A DNA stretch of 64,000 nucleotides from Glandiceps talaboti (GCF_964340395.1 NC_135563.1:12654651-12718650); one strand, 5' to 3'. Shown: positions 39,801-52,800, counted from the stretch's first letter. Program-made: numbers and translations. Notes: a model not told the origin generated them from the letters alone.

Positions 39801-42059
39801 ACATAAATTTTCGTCATCGAGGTCACATAATGGTGAAATATATGAATGTTGACGTGATCTAACTGTCTTTATCAACAATTCAGTTTGATATGTGAACACG
39901 TACTTTAACTTTCATGTAATTTACCAGTGTCTGTTTCAGCTATACCTGAACTGTATATGCATTTAGCAATAACTTGGAGAAGGGTTACAAATTAGTTTTG
40001 ATTAATCACGTTATTTTCAGAAATTGTGCTGTTCGTTATTATTGTAGTTGTAAAAGGAGACGCTATATCCCCGTGGAAATATTTAAAAGTCACCCTAGGC
40101 TTTTTCCACAAAGTATCCGAAATACTTTTCGAGATGGTTTGAACACATCGTGGAGACGGCGGCCTAAGCTCTTTGTAAGCCACAATGAGACCGATATGCG
40201 TTATATACACACATATATACTATGTTGTAGCCTTAACCATGGCATCGTGAGGTAGGATTTGCGACAGTACACCCAATTACAGAAGTGCAACACGTGACAG
40301 GGCATATTATAGCGAGTAGTACAGCACACGGTCGTCTAAATACGTAAAATAGTTTTGTATGTCAGGTTACTGGGGACATGATAACGTTTCATCGCCATTC
40401 ATTCAAAAGTTATCCTCTGAGGACCCGCTGGAGATTAAACGTTCAACGACCCAAGGCAGGCCCATTTTCCATTTGATTTATTTCATTGGTCTGACGATAT
40501 TACCGTCATCACCTCCATTAATTTGATAGTGTTGATAAACCGTGGCTGTCATGTTACGCATACTATCAAGGGTAGTGATGACAGAAGACAGAAGTCGCAA
40601 ACATACGTCGTATATACTAATACATGTTATGAAAATAAGAGAAATTACTAAGACAACAGTCTTGAAGCTAGTCTTAATATGAAACACCCAGACTTTTGTA
40701 AGCCTATTATCTTTAAATGATGCACTATATCCACGCTGCCTGTAAGAACATAAGACGCCGTCCAAAAGCTTCGATCGCCTTGACAGACTGGATTGATTTC
40801 GTATATCAGAATTACGATAGCGTGATGGAAAGCGTAAACGTTTATAAACTTAATTGCTTGAATGTGTTTGTTTCGCACCCTAGGCCTGTAGGTATTTGAA
40901 CTCATATGACCCTTTAAATGAAGATATGTACCATATGATCTATAATCCATACAAATAGTTGGAGGTCTCTTACAGTATTATTGTTCTTACCTGTTTGTTT
41001 TAACCGGGTTTGTTTTGTCTGTTGACCGAAACATTGTAATTTGCTGTGGGTGAAAGGTCATTCACAGATCAACAACAAACGTGGTTGCTTACTGAAACTT
41101 AATTAACTGAATCAGTGAATGTCCATTTCAGAGCTGATACTGTTAATGGAATTACTTGAATACATGAATATTTTATAGGCACCATCACCATAAAACACAA
41201 ACACAAATAAATAAACCAGAGGACGACACCTGAATTCTTAGCTAAACTATAAAGAAAACTATTATATTTACTTAAACGATTTCCTTTGGAGAGAAATCCC
41301 CTGGACATACCTTATCCACCAAGTCGGGATGACTATGCATTTACAATATCTAGACAATTATATGGTGCAACATTACTGTGGAATCCACTTTGTCCAGTAT
41401 CACGGTTTCTAACTCTAATATGTTATTTTTACATTAATCTAGCTCACCCCTCGCAATGGGAAATCATGAACCCAAAAATCGTTCATGCAAATGAGTAAAC
41501 CTAACTGTTAGAATGATGTAAACAATGTATAAGTAGCATCCTGATATATACCATATTTGGACATTGCCTAATAACTGCCCCCTTTATACACTAACTTATC
41601 ATTAGGCAGAATTCTATGATTGATTAACAAAGACATGATGTTAATGACTGTGTGACCTCAGTGAGCTAGTCGGCAATGAGAGATCTTCAAGATTCGATGA
41701 CACAGATAGTGGCACTAGTCTATTTTCATATATAGACTGGTAAAAGTCTATCAACCCACACAGTCTAAGTGGAGACTACGGACTGTGAGGGCGTAAGCCA
41801 TTTTCTAGCCTCGGTTTGAGTTCAAAACAATCATGGCTGTCTACAGTACACAGAGATTTCATCTAAATCGAACATATGTATCCAAATGGACAGCTACTGA
41901 CTTTTAATGCTCATCTATATTATTTTTTATGATGTATTTACATTGATTTGTTCATGGTTTTAGGTTAGATTAAATTGTTTTTAAATGTATTTGATCTTTT
42001 CATATGTTGAATACCCTTTGCATAATAGACTGGATGAACTGCAATTCAATTCGGCTAAA
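35486..42059. other. non-coding stretch
   Basis: Contains the (AAC)n tract at 36780, a short 13 bp triplication (AATCTCGTGGCAA type) at ~37229-37265, and a block at ~41700-41830 with several inverted GTCTA/TAGAC pairs that may be a decayed foldback element. No supported gene. Confidence 0.45.
36780..36822 (+). repeat. (AAC)n microsatellite
   Basis: About 14 perfect AAC triplets, in the same orientation as the longer tract at 60584. Confidence 0.97.
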
Positions 42060-42967
42060 AACTACTCGTAAAATATGCTAAAGACAGTACAGGGTTTCTA
42101 TTTCCCTGGCGTAAATACAAATATACACACCAAAATAAACAGACAGACATTTCACCTCGCCTAAAACATAGATGAACCACATTTCAAATGTACTTATAAC
42201 AACTACAAGTAGAAATATGCCGAAGACAGTACAGTATTTGTAGTTCACTGGTGTAAGTACACACACCAAATGAAACGATAGACTCCACGTGAAATTTCAT
42301 GTAGGGTCTATGAATAAACAGACACTTCACCTTGCCTACTAAAACACAGATGAACCTAGTTCAATTGTGCTAAAAACTACTACCCCCCCCCCCCCCCCGG
42401 TAGTAAAATATGCTAAAAACAGTAAAGTATTTCTATTTCACTGGTGTTAATACAAACACCAAAATAAACACACACATACTTCACCTTGCCTAAAGCAGAT
42501 GAACCACACTTGAATTGTGTTGAAAGCAAGACAGACAGTTGTACTTCTATTTCACTGGTGTTAATACACATACCAAAATATACAGACAGACACTTCACCT
42601 AGCCTAAAACACAGATGAACTACAGTCCATATGTGCCAAAAGAAAGCATTAGTAAAAAATATGCTACAGACAGCTGCAGTAGAATGTTTCTATTTCACTG
42701 GTTCAAATGCACACACCAAAATAAACAGACAGACACTTCAACTTGCCTAAAACAAAGATGATGAACCACAGTTCAATTTTGCTACAAAAACAACTACTAG
42801 TACTAAAGACAGTACAGTATTTCTATTTCACTGGTGTTAATACACACCAAAAATAAACAGACACACACTTCACCTAGCCTAAAACAGATGAACCACAGTT
42901 CAATTGCGCTGAAAGCGACTACTAGTAAAAATATGCTACAGACAGTAGTGTTTCTATTTCACTTGTG

Positions 42968-43002
<35 letters not shown>

Positions 43003-43530
43003 AAAAGAAAGACAGACACTTCACCTTGCCTAAAACACAGATGAACCACAGGTCAAATGTGCTAAAAGAAAGTATTAGTAAAAAATATGCTACAGACAGC
43101 TGTGAAATAAACAGACAGACACTAACCTGGCCTAAAACATAGATGAACCACAGCTCAAAAATGCTGAGGACAGTACAGTATTTCTATTTCACTGGTGTTA
43201 ATACACACACCAAAATAAAGACAGATACTTCACCTAGCCTAAAACACAGAGGAACTACAGTGTGCTGAAAGCAAGTATTAGTAAAAGATATGCTACAGAC
43301 AGTACTGTGTTTCTATTTCACTGGTGTTAATACACACACCAAAATAAACACAGATGAACACCAGCTTAAATGCTAAAGAAAGTACAGTATTTTTACTTCA
43401 CTGGTGTTAATATACATACCAAAGTAAACAGACACTTCACCTTGCCTAAAACACATATGAACAACAGTTCAATGTGCTAAAAATCACTACCAGTAAACAT
43501 ATGTTAAAGACTATGTATTTCACTGGTATA
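42060..43530 (+). repeat. minisatellite/satellite array, about 11 degenerate ~110-150 bp units
   Basis: A recurring unit contains, in order, GACAGTACAGTATTTCTATT, TCACTGGTGTTAATACACAC, CCAAAATAAACAGACAGACA, CTTCACCTTGCCTAAAACAC, AGATGAACCACAGTTCAATT and a GCTAAAA...CTAGTAAAAATATGCT stretch. Starts of the TTTCTATTTCACTGG block are seen near 42095, 42237, 42429, 42555, 42686, 42828, 42950, 43180, 43310 and 43389, with one truncated unit near 43100. Units differ by substitutions, truncations and by microsatellite gain: poly-C at 42383-42398 and (CA)n at 42968-43001. Minus-strand frames run across parts of the array and repeat a phrase like CLSVYFGVCINTSEIE, a by-product of the repeat. Confidence 0.85.
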
Positions 43531-43539
43531 TGTCCAACC

Positions 43540-43722
43540 AAGAATACATTTATGATAAACCAGTTCAGTGAAGACGATGCCAACCTTGATGAAGAAGCAG
43601 AATATATAGAGAAAGATACACGATGTATTAAACATGGTAATGAAAGAAGTAATCACCATAAAAGATTAGAAACAAGGAAAGATCAGAAAACCAGACTTTC
43701 AAGGAAGACATCCGCCAAATGA
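43540..43722 (+). CDS. candidate exon, acidic-to-basic charged segment (frame 1)
   Basis: Immediately after the satellite array, a frame encodes an acidic stretch (SEDDANLDEEAEYIEKDT) followed by a basic one rich in K, R and H, ending in TGA at 43720-43722. The base composition changes sharply from the array. There is no ATG appropriate to it and no convincing acceptor, so it would have to be the end of a spliced gene or a decayed coding fragment. The overlapping frame at 43662-43826 continues as coding-like sequence past this stop. Confidence 0.2.
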   Translation, partial: KNTFMINQFSEDDANLDEEAEYIEKDTRCIKHGNERSNHHKRLETRKDQKTRLSRKTSAK

Positions 43723-43826
43723 AATTTAAAAAACCACTGGAAATTCTTGCAACCACCATGGCACGATTTTTTCTGTGCGTTTATAACAAAAGACCTGCAA
43801 AGAAAACAAAAAGGAACGAGTATTAA
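43662..43826 (+). pseudogene. overlapping coding-like frame continuing past the TGA (frame 2)
   Basis: The frame offset by -1 from the preceding feature is open for 54 codons to a TAA at 43824-43826. It encodes a plausible basic segment containing FKEDIRQMKFKKPLEIL and FFLCVYNKRPAKK. Because frame 1 looks coding before about 43690 and frame 2 after it, a single small indel could have broken one ancestral frame. Equally, both could be chance. No family recognised. Confidence 0.15.
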
Positions 43827-43874
43827 TTCACATAATGCCAAACCAACAGCTTCATATTCAATGATAATACGTGT

Positions 43875-43921
43875 GTATATGCATGGGGGTATAAGGTCCC
43901 CTTATACCTCCATGGTATATG
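43875..43921. repeat. perfect-arm hairpin, ~20 bp arms
   Basis: CATGGGGGTATAAGG (43882-43896) is inverted at 43900-43914 with one mismatch around a 3 bp centre. The pairing extends outward through ATATG and CATAT-like bases. It lies ~50 bp after the two-frame exon candidate and could be an RNA hairpin or a small foldback element. Confidence 0.5.
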
Positions 43922-44109
43922 TAACCTATGCACAGTATGCAGGAACAGTTACAAGTATTGGAATTCAAAAATCAAAGCACATAATTTATTAATTATTAAA
44001 TTGTCCCTATGTTAATGGGCGTGGTCAACATGTCACTATCTGTGAGTGTGAACGTTTAGGGAACCCTTCGAACTACCGAGACTTTGTTGACATGATAATA
44101 CTTTACATA

Positions 44110-44287
44110 GTCTTGCTGCCAGACTCGTGACTATCGTCCCTAATCTGTTTATGTATGCCGAGCGGTGCAGCCGCGAGAAGAGAGGGACTTGCCCATCTCT
44201 TCAAATTCCTCTCTTCTCGCGGCTGCGCCGCTCGGCATACATAAACAGATTTATATAGGGAGATAGTCACGAGTCTGGAAGCGAGAC
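44110..44287. mobile_element. MITE-like foldback element, ~178 bp
   Basis: Nearly the whole element is two inverted arms, 44107-44185 and 44208-44290, separated by a ~22 bp loop. The arms share the outer segment CCAGACTCGTGACTAT, the middle segment ATCTGTTTATGTATGCCGAG and a GC-rich inner segment GCAGCCGCGAGAAGAGAGG, with few mismatches and one small indel. A TA lies outside each arm (44108-44109 and 44288-44289), compatible with a Tc1/mariner-type TA duplication, but the palindrome extends through it, so the duplication is not certain. No coding capacity. The inner half is far more GC-rich than its surroundings. Confidence 0.7.
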
Positions 44288-44290
44288 TAT

Positions 44291-45950
44291 ACTGTACAGT
44301 GAACTGGCGGGTAAACGGCCGCCATGTTTGATTTCGCGGTAAAATCGCCTCGCGTCCAGCTCGTCTAACTCTAAAACTATATCTTGAACAGTCATAAAAT
44401 TTGATCCGAAAGTCAATTTAAACTTTCATTTCCACAAATATGTACTTTATTTTCGATTTCATTGCTGGTCCTGTGGTTCGTACAGCCACAGTCCCTCCTC
44501 TATCACAAGGGACCGTGGTACAGCATTGTCATTGAACATGGCAGTGTAGGAAAGTGAACCAAGCACTGCTTCAGCATGAAATATCCAGTAACTCGTCAAA
44601 ATCACATTCACAAAAATTATGGTAATACACCTACCTCACTGTAAAAAGAGGTTCCATTGGTTGAACATAGATTTACACGACGTCACACCTAGAATTTGAC
44701 TGCTGTAAAATGCACATGACCCGGGCAACGACCTTCTCCGAGTCACTGTAACACGTGACTATTCGAAGGGAACATATGCAAATCTGGTGTGCCGAACGGG
44801 TAGACATGTGCACATATGTGTGTGCAAGGAGTTCACATCATTAGAAGATGATAAAAAACATAACATGCTAAGAACTGGAGTGTACTAAACAAACAATGAA
44901 GTAATAACTATCGTCACAGAGTATTCTTTTTCCGTGTGTTTATTGTACCCTGAGTGGTCTCCTAAATCACGTGTTCTATCCTGCAATATTTAAAGTCACA
45001 TTCTGTTTACAGCAAACATGTGCCTTGGTAAGACATCTTTTTGATATGCACTTTTGGAACGATATACGTACGTACGGGTACATATAGGCAGGTAGGGTTC
45101 TTTTAATAAAGTGGCCATATGGATGAGAAATATTATTTTTGATAAATAAAACAACTTTACTATGGGGTTTTTTCTACTTGGAAAACAATGTGAAACAAAT
45201 TCGTGTTTGTAGCTCATTAAATTGTAAAATCTAAACGAAATGTGTCAAAAATTTGCTATTACATACGTATAAGAAGTAATTTGCAAACAAACTGGATACA
45301 ATAAAGTAATCTGTACCTTGTAACGTCAACTCGGCACTTGTATCTGCCGCTTCCCTATACATCAAAACGTCACCATGCATAAATAGTTTCATTATTCCTG
45401 TTTAATTACGAATGCGAGTTATTACTTATATTTATGTATTTCTGTACTTATCTTTGTTCGCAAAGTGGTTCCTGTGCGTCTAAATAAACTCTTACTCATT
45501 TTAGTTTTTTGCAATTTATTGAGTAAGAAACACAGACTCCACTTGGCTACGTCGATTCACATAAAATAGTTCGTTTGTTTAGTAATTAAAAGTCTCATAA
45601 ATATGTACATTGTACGTCCAATCGGCAGCTATCTTGCCTATGTCAAAGACATACTAACTTATGGTTATGAAATTAGGCATCGATTTAGAAGAGCAGGGAA
45701 TGCTTGCATTTACATCCATTTCGGTTTGAATGATTCTTGATTCATCGTGTGAACAGCAAAATATATAAAAACATACAAAACAGTTAAACGATTTCTCAGT
45801 ATAATAAGTGACTACGCCGTTCTGACGTACAACTAACTGATTTCTCATCCATCGCTAGCTGTAAGTATTAATAATTCAAACAAAAGTATATATGACATCC
45901 GTTAATTTCTGCACTAATGTTTCTAGCTATATATATATAATGGCATGAGT
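44291..45950. other. non-coding stretch beside the MITE-like element
   Basis: CpG-containing sequence follows the MITE-like element (GGCGGGTAAACGGCCGCCAT at ~44306). Small self-complementary stretches (CTGTGGTTCGTACAGCCACAG) occur at ~44469. CCCTTCGAA at 44061 is inverted at ~44763, hinting at a larger decayed element around the MITE. Confidence 0.4.
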
Positions 45951-46310
45951 AGGATTAAAAGTACACAGTCATAGGATCATATAAAGATGAAATTAATTTT
46001 GGCGGTGGTGGTGGTGGTGGTGGTGGAGGATTAAAAGTACACAGTCATAGGGACATATAAAGATTAAGAGCCTCCCACGTGGTGGTGGATTAAAAGTACA
46101 CAGTCATAGGGACATATAAAGATTAAGAGCCTTCCACGTCACAGTGGTGGAGGGTTAAAAGTACACAGTCAAAGGGGCATATGCAGATTAAGAGCCTCCC
46201 ACGTGGTGGTGGTGGATTAAAAGTACACAGTCATAGGGGCATATGAAGATTAAGAGCCTTCCACGTGGTTGAAGTTTAAAAGTACACAATCATAGGGACA
46301 TACAAAGAGT
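45951..46310 (+). repeat. tandem array, six ~62 bp units
   Basis: Units begin near 45951, 46027, 46087, 46151, 46214 and 46271. Each reads GGATTAAAAGTACACAGTCA then TAGGGACATATAAAGATTAA, then GAGCCTCCCACGTGGTGGT or a close variant. The first unit carries an expanded (GGT)n tract at 46004-46026 in place of the CCCACGTGG segment. Each CACGTG is an E-box-type hexamer, so the array holds several regularly spaced E-boxes. Two diverged units occur again at 47521-47610. Confidence 0.85.
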
Positions 46311-46555
46311 GATATAATTAAGGCTGGGATAAGACTTTACGGCAGGGGTCCTGGGGGTTGAAAAAAATGGAGGGTTCAGGGGGCATGAATATTCTGATGG
46401 TCTGAAAGGGGGAGGCCCGAAATATTTTGCTCATGATTTAAATTAAATTAAACCTCAGGAACGGTCGTTTACCGAGTAAAATTTACTTCTATACAACCTA
46501 TATTCAGTGATGAGTTGGCTGAGAGCCATGCGAATGCACTTGTGTATATGTGCCT

Positions 46556-47520
<965 letters not shown>

Positions 47521-47610
47521 CCTTCCACGTCGTGGAGGATTCAAAGTACACTGTCAGGGTCATAAAAGGTATAATTGCTTTCCACGTGTTGGAGGATTTA
47601 AAGGGTTATG
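47521..47610 (+). repeat. two diverged outlying copies of the ~62 bp unit
   Basis: CTTCCACGTCGTGGAGGATT followed by CAAAGTACACTGTCAGGGTC, and then TTTCCACGTGTTGGAGGATT, match the unit of the 45951-46310 array. The 1.2 kb between array and copies holds the long (TC)n tract and G-rich sequence, suggesting an originally longer array interrupted by insertions. Confidence 0.6.
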
Positions 47611-47760
47611 TTCCAATCAAAGTGTTATCTTAATAAGGATTACATAGGACCAGTCTTTTGTTCTGGACCAATTTTTTCTACAGCTCTGTCAAACCGTTTT
47701 TCACAACTAAAGTTAATCCTAATCTGAAGTGGTCATGTAAATAAATCGTTCTTCTTATGT

Positions 47761-47804
47761 TGTAAGCCTTGGTTGTAAATCCTGTAAGCCTTGGTTGTAA
47801 ATCC
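47761..47804 (+). repeat. 22 bp perfect tandem duplication
   Basis: TGTAAGCCTTGGTTGTAAATCC occurs twice in direct succession without a mismatch (unit read at 47761 and 47783). Likely replication slippage. Confidence 0.85.
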
Positions 47805-48862
47805 AATTGAATCCAAGAAAAAGATTTGAACTTTCAGGATTGCTTTATTTCGGACTGATATAGGAATTAACCTAGTCAATTATATATGTAGAAACAGGTT
47901 CTACCTTCAAAACAGGGTAGAGCGATAAGCATAGCTGTCATGGGCCTTTGGTGATCTTCATAGATTAATATAGTTGTGTTTACATATTTAGACAGCATTT
48001 ACTATAGTGATGTAACCTGTGTAATGCAAATACGTACAATCATTGTTACTTGTATTGTACAAATTTATAGTTCCACTTCACAAATGTGAAACAAGCGCGA
48101 AGAGGGGGAAGGGGGTATTGTATACAGAATAATGGGAGGAAGCATATAAATATTACATAGAGGTTCAACTCAGCCATTTCAAGATCTTCAAAAGGAATTC
48201 TTTCACACAGGCCTACAGCATTGAGAAACTCTTGAACACAACATAAAACAACATCTCCGAAGTATTAAACATGGTCTGCTGCCTGCTAAAAATATGTTTT
48301 ATTATTTCGTATAAAAATATTATTGTAATCGATATAATCTTTATGATGACATAATGTATATCTATACGATTGGATGCAATAATTTGATAGATAAGTAAGA
48401 AAGCCTATTGTGATGACAACATCATCTCTTAAGCTACACAAACCTAAGTCAACGTGACTAATATAGATAGTATTAACATGTCATATTCGCAACTATTATC
48501 ATTCAAGGCCGTATACGATAAAATAAAATTGTCACAATGCACGGCTCTTCAAAATACCTACCTCAAGTAGACTAGTTCTTGCCGTTCTACCTGCTAAAAT
48601 ATGTTTTATAAATATAGTCTCTCCAAATTTTAAGGCAAGGTTACAGGAAGACACAATGTAAAATACTAGTGTAACTATTTGGTATTTGAGATTAAAGTTA
48701 ATAGTCAACTGCTATCGTCTATTTGTTTTCCGTCTATACTTGTATAGACTAAAGACTTTTGTAAACTATACGATTACTAGAAAGGAAAGTCCCATACTGT
48801 TGTGCACCAACCAGACAGACATATCGGACGGACCATGTATTTACTATTAATGTATGTAATAA

Positions 48863-48883
48863 TAACTATGTATGTATGTATGT
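48863..48883 (+). repeat. (ATGT)n, left part of the transposon target
   Basis: A short (TATG)n run immediately left of the hAT-like element; the longer right-hand part starts at 49739. Confidence 0.9.
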
Positions 48884-49738
48884 ACAGTACCGTAGCCTGT
48901 GCGGGGGCAAGGGGGGCAGCTGCCCCCCCCCCCCCGAGATTTTGGAAAAAAGCAAGAAAAAAAGCTACTTTTTGAATACATACCGATGCAATTAAAATCG
49001 TTATTTACGTGACGATTCCTCACATGCGCGATTCAATTGGATAGTTCACTAAAGTGACTGTACACTGACTCATGGCTAATATGTATCTTATATCGCTATT
49101 GTACCCTGGCTTAACTTTGAATAAAAATGTATCCAGTTAAACATTATAACAAATTAAAAATTCTTTGTGCGGGGAAAGTACAAAAGAAGTGCGCACATGC
49201 ACTGTGTATTTTCCACGAGTAACAGTCTTGAAAGTCTCCCTCATTTGAAGATAGCAAGTCGCAATTATAATGTCAGCGAGTGAAACTCAAAAAAAAGTCG
49301 TTCAACGTGAGATCGCCTGTTGCATGCAGTGACTCAGAAGATGCGCTCGATCTCATTTACATCTTGTTTCTTATATTAAAACATTTCATGCTGATAAAAC
49401 GGCAGATCTCTTTTTGGAAAATTTGGTGGCCCTGAAAAACAAATAAACTAGGTACACAGTTTAAGATCCACTATTTGAAGATATTTCTTTCAATAATTGT
49501 GTTCGACGTTGTCTTTGGTTAAAATGTTGTTTAATATAATTATCTCATTGCACTGACACTAGCGTTATTTTTTATTTTTTCTGACCTTACAAATGATAGT
49601 TAATTGCGTATGCTAAAATAGATATTATGTAAACTGTATGCATATTTATGTAAATTAGCACTTTTCTAAATCTTAAATGCATGATTGCACTAAGACAAAG
49701 TTCTGTCCCCTTGGCAATTTGGTCAGGCTACGGCCCTG
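48884..49738. mobile_element. hAT-like non-autonomous DNA transposon inside an (ATGT)n microsatellite
   Basis: The ends form an imperfect terminal inverted repeat. The left end reads CAGTACCGTAGCCTG and the reverse complement of the right end reads CAGGGCCGTAGCCTG; a further CAAGGGG is shared after a short unmatched gap. CAG-type ends with the core CCGTAGCC, followed by a G-run and a GGGGCAGCTGCCCC-like palindrome (48911-48935), are typical of hAT elements in animal genomes. Both flanks are (ATGT)n repeat, and an 8 bp ATGTATGT can be read on either side as a target duplication, as expected of hAT; the repeat makes the exact edge uncertain by a base. No transposase frame is visible in the ~855 bp interior, so it is a deleted or MITE-type copy. 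Confidence 0.75.
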
Positions 49739-49802
49739 ATGTATGTATGTATGTATGTATGTATGTATGTATGTATGTATGTATGTATGTATGTATGTAT
49801 AT
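49739..49802 (+). repeat. (ATGT)n, right part of the transposon target
   Basis: About 15 ATGT units immediately right of the hAT-like element, expanded relative to the left-hand part. Confidence 0.95.
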
Positions 49803-52800
49803 TTAGTGCACCAAGTGTACAGAACATTTTTCACATTCCTATCATCACGATCATTGTAGTGATACCTAATATCATAGTTTCAGATTTCTCTCTTTGAAGT
49901 TTGCAAAGACTGTTTCAATTTCTCGTCCCTGGTTCGAAGCTAGGCTTTTACGGTATCGTTAAATCTTTTATCTCTAATCTTCCCTTGAAAAGTCAATTTT
50001 AGTCACGCTCATTATAAAACATTAAAGTGAGAATTTGACCCTTTAGAGGAAATATAATGTTATTGCTAAAGTAAACATCAATTTAAGTCTGTTGATCCGA
50101 AGTATACATATGTAGTCTATCCGTCTGTAAGTACTCACTGCCGTTTGTCTTTCAAACTCGTTTTTTTGCAAAAGTCAATATTTGTGTCTTCGTCCTCATT
50201 TCACCGCTATTAACCCGGCTAGTACGATAATGATTTTTAACCTGTATGTCAACATGAATATATATGTACACGGTTTTTCTTAAATTAAGATTTGATAATA
50301 AGTTTGCTGAATGTCTCGTATCTCGTCTACAAATATATAACGTGCGTATCAATGGCATGCTTGAATACTGTAACGTCAAGCGACTTCGAACTCTGTGTTT
50401 GTCGTTAGGGGTCTAGTTACTTATGCTGTGGATTTAGCTTGTCTACTTTAAATTACCTTCTAACTTTACGTGCGTATAATTTGCTATCTCTGATCACCGA
50501 ACGTCTGCATTCATGCTATTGTTTGGGGAGATACACACGACTCTAACCGGAGGTTGGATAAAGACTTCGACGACAGCGACGTCATCACCTTGATTAGTTT
50601 AGCACAACTTCCTTGCTTTCAATAATGGATTTCCATTACGTGTTAAATACGTCTACATCTGTTTAAACCGATACATCTAATGTTGAAAGCACGGATATGA
50701 GATTTATCGCTCTCTGGTCTGTCTGAAACAGTGTGTGTTCTAGTTGATATACAGGCTGACGACAGTCCCGGCGGGGCTTAACTACCTCCCTCCATACAAA
50801 ACATTAATACTTTGCTAGAAGGTGGTTACAGTAAATTGGTTTCACGCCGTTTTTCGCCAGTGCAAATTTGTCAATTGCAAGATTAGATTAGAAATTACCA
50901 GTCGAATTGATCATGTATATTGTGAATTGTAGGGGCTTATTATACAATCATTTCGTTTAGTTCATGAAAGTCTATCGAGTATCACAAACTGAATTAGTTA
51001 TACATGTATTTCCAGACTTACCGAGCTGAACAAAATAGCCGTGTTCAATTTGTCTTTAAAACTGCAATGTGGGAAAAGTCATAACAAATGCATCATTTTT
51101 TCTTTCCCTATGTTTGAAATGTGACATATTCCCCTATATCACGAGCCTATCTCCCAATCTTCTACGAAATTTCGCATATGAATAGTAATCGTTCTTAAAG
51201 TCAATTCTTATTCATGTTTCTAAGATTTCTGTTTCACGAGTGTTTTGTTACATTTAGATCACAAGGATCATGACTTTGAAATGAAATTAACGACCCTCTC
51301 CATATCGAAAAGATTTGAAATTCATCAACATAGCACCATATATTACTAACTGGATCTGTACAGGACTTAGATTAATGCAAATGCCATGATTATTTTCTTG
51401 GTGTCTTGAAATCGAAGTTGTAGGAATTGTTCTTACATTAATGAAAGTTGGAAAACTTTCCATTGTTGTACAACTCTAGACCTCGTTGCGGCAACGGCTG
51501 TGTTAACAGGAAAAAATAATGCTTTGAGTGACGAGAATGAATACTTTTGTTGTCTATGCAAATTCGGACACTCTCCCCGGCTACAGAATTGCATAGGTGC
51601 ATAGAACAAGAAATATGACCAATAATTCCTTTCTTCTGTACAAATAGTGATTTGAATTAGAAGAAGTAGACATTTAAAAAACTAAAGTTTGTGATATAAT
51701 CTTGAACAAAGTACCACTGTTCGTTTTGAGAAGAGGATGAAGCGTTAGTTTTGTAAAGATAGTTGAAGTGAAAATCCGTAACTGAAAGCAAATTGTCGGC
51801 CAGTCAGTCTACAAACTGCAACTGCATAATACTAATAGGTAAAACAGAGTTGACAGCGTGACAGAGGTAAATGCACAAATAGAATGGTAACTGAGACTGT
51901 GGTATTTTCGAATTTATTGGTACCCAAATAAGTATATCATAATTTCCTATATTTGCGGTGAGAGCTCTACCAGTTGCTAAACATTATTCACCATCCTTCA
52001 TTAGTTAGAATATTCTTTTTCAATTTGGCAAGTTATAATCACCTCAGACCACACATGCTGTGCCCCTTTAATGTATATACTAAGTATACACGTGTTTGTC
52101 TGATACTGATCGCCACACCCTTAATTTCAACTTTTTATCTTCCAAGATTAAAACTTATGTTTTGAAATAACAGAAATATTTGGAATACCATTCAGAATAT
52201 TATGTACATATCCTAAAACGGTTCCTAGGAAACAAACCCAAAACAAAAATGCATGAACATCAAGATCTGATAAAGGGACGTACAACATGACCAGCTTGTT
52301 ATTAATGATAAAATGATCAGCTGAACTTATCTACAGTGTCACAATGGCCAACTTACCACAGTGATCATCGTCGTAAATCACAGCCTCTTTTACGGCACCT
52401 CCCAAGACGCACCGCCGTTATTTCGCAGTGTCGCGGAAGAGATAACAGCTCTGCTTTGCGAGAATGCAGAATGATAAAAAGACCAGTTGAACTTATCATA
52501 GTGTCACTCTGGTCAACTTACCATTATTAGATAAAAAAGACCAGTTGAGCTTATCCACGCTATATGTGTCATCACATACAAGGTATTACATGATAAAAAT
52601 ATGGCTGGTTATTTATTAAGAGATTCTAAATCAGGGTTGCTAATACATAATTATTGACAGGTATATATATCTAAACGCTTTGGCATTATTTCATAATCCC
52701 AAATGAGTCCCAGTTTATCGATCAGACATGATTTCTTTCGTCACGTATCAAAGTTATCTATAATTAGAACAAGAGTAGTTTTAGATTTTCCCATGACGCA

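Noticed and set aside
41565-41608. TGCCTAAT / ATTAGGCA inverted pair as a possible foldback element
   Set aside because: Arms of only about 8 bp are expected by chance in a window this size.
42078-42598. Minus-strand frames with a repeated CLSVYFGVCINTSEIE-like phrase, which at first looked like a repeat protein
   Set aside because: The phrase comes from the satellite unit, the frame is broken in other units, and there is no ATG-led continuous gene.
45951-46310. Regularly spaced repeats considered as a CRISPR array
   Set aside because: The units are adjacent and degenerate without unique spacers, the genome is eukaryotic, and there are no cas genes.
49927-49942. GGTTCGAAGCT-like sequence resembling a tRNA B box
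   Set aside because: No A box, cloverleaf stems or terminator T-run at the expected spacing.
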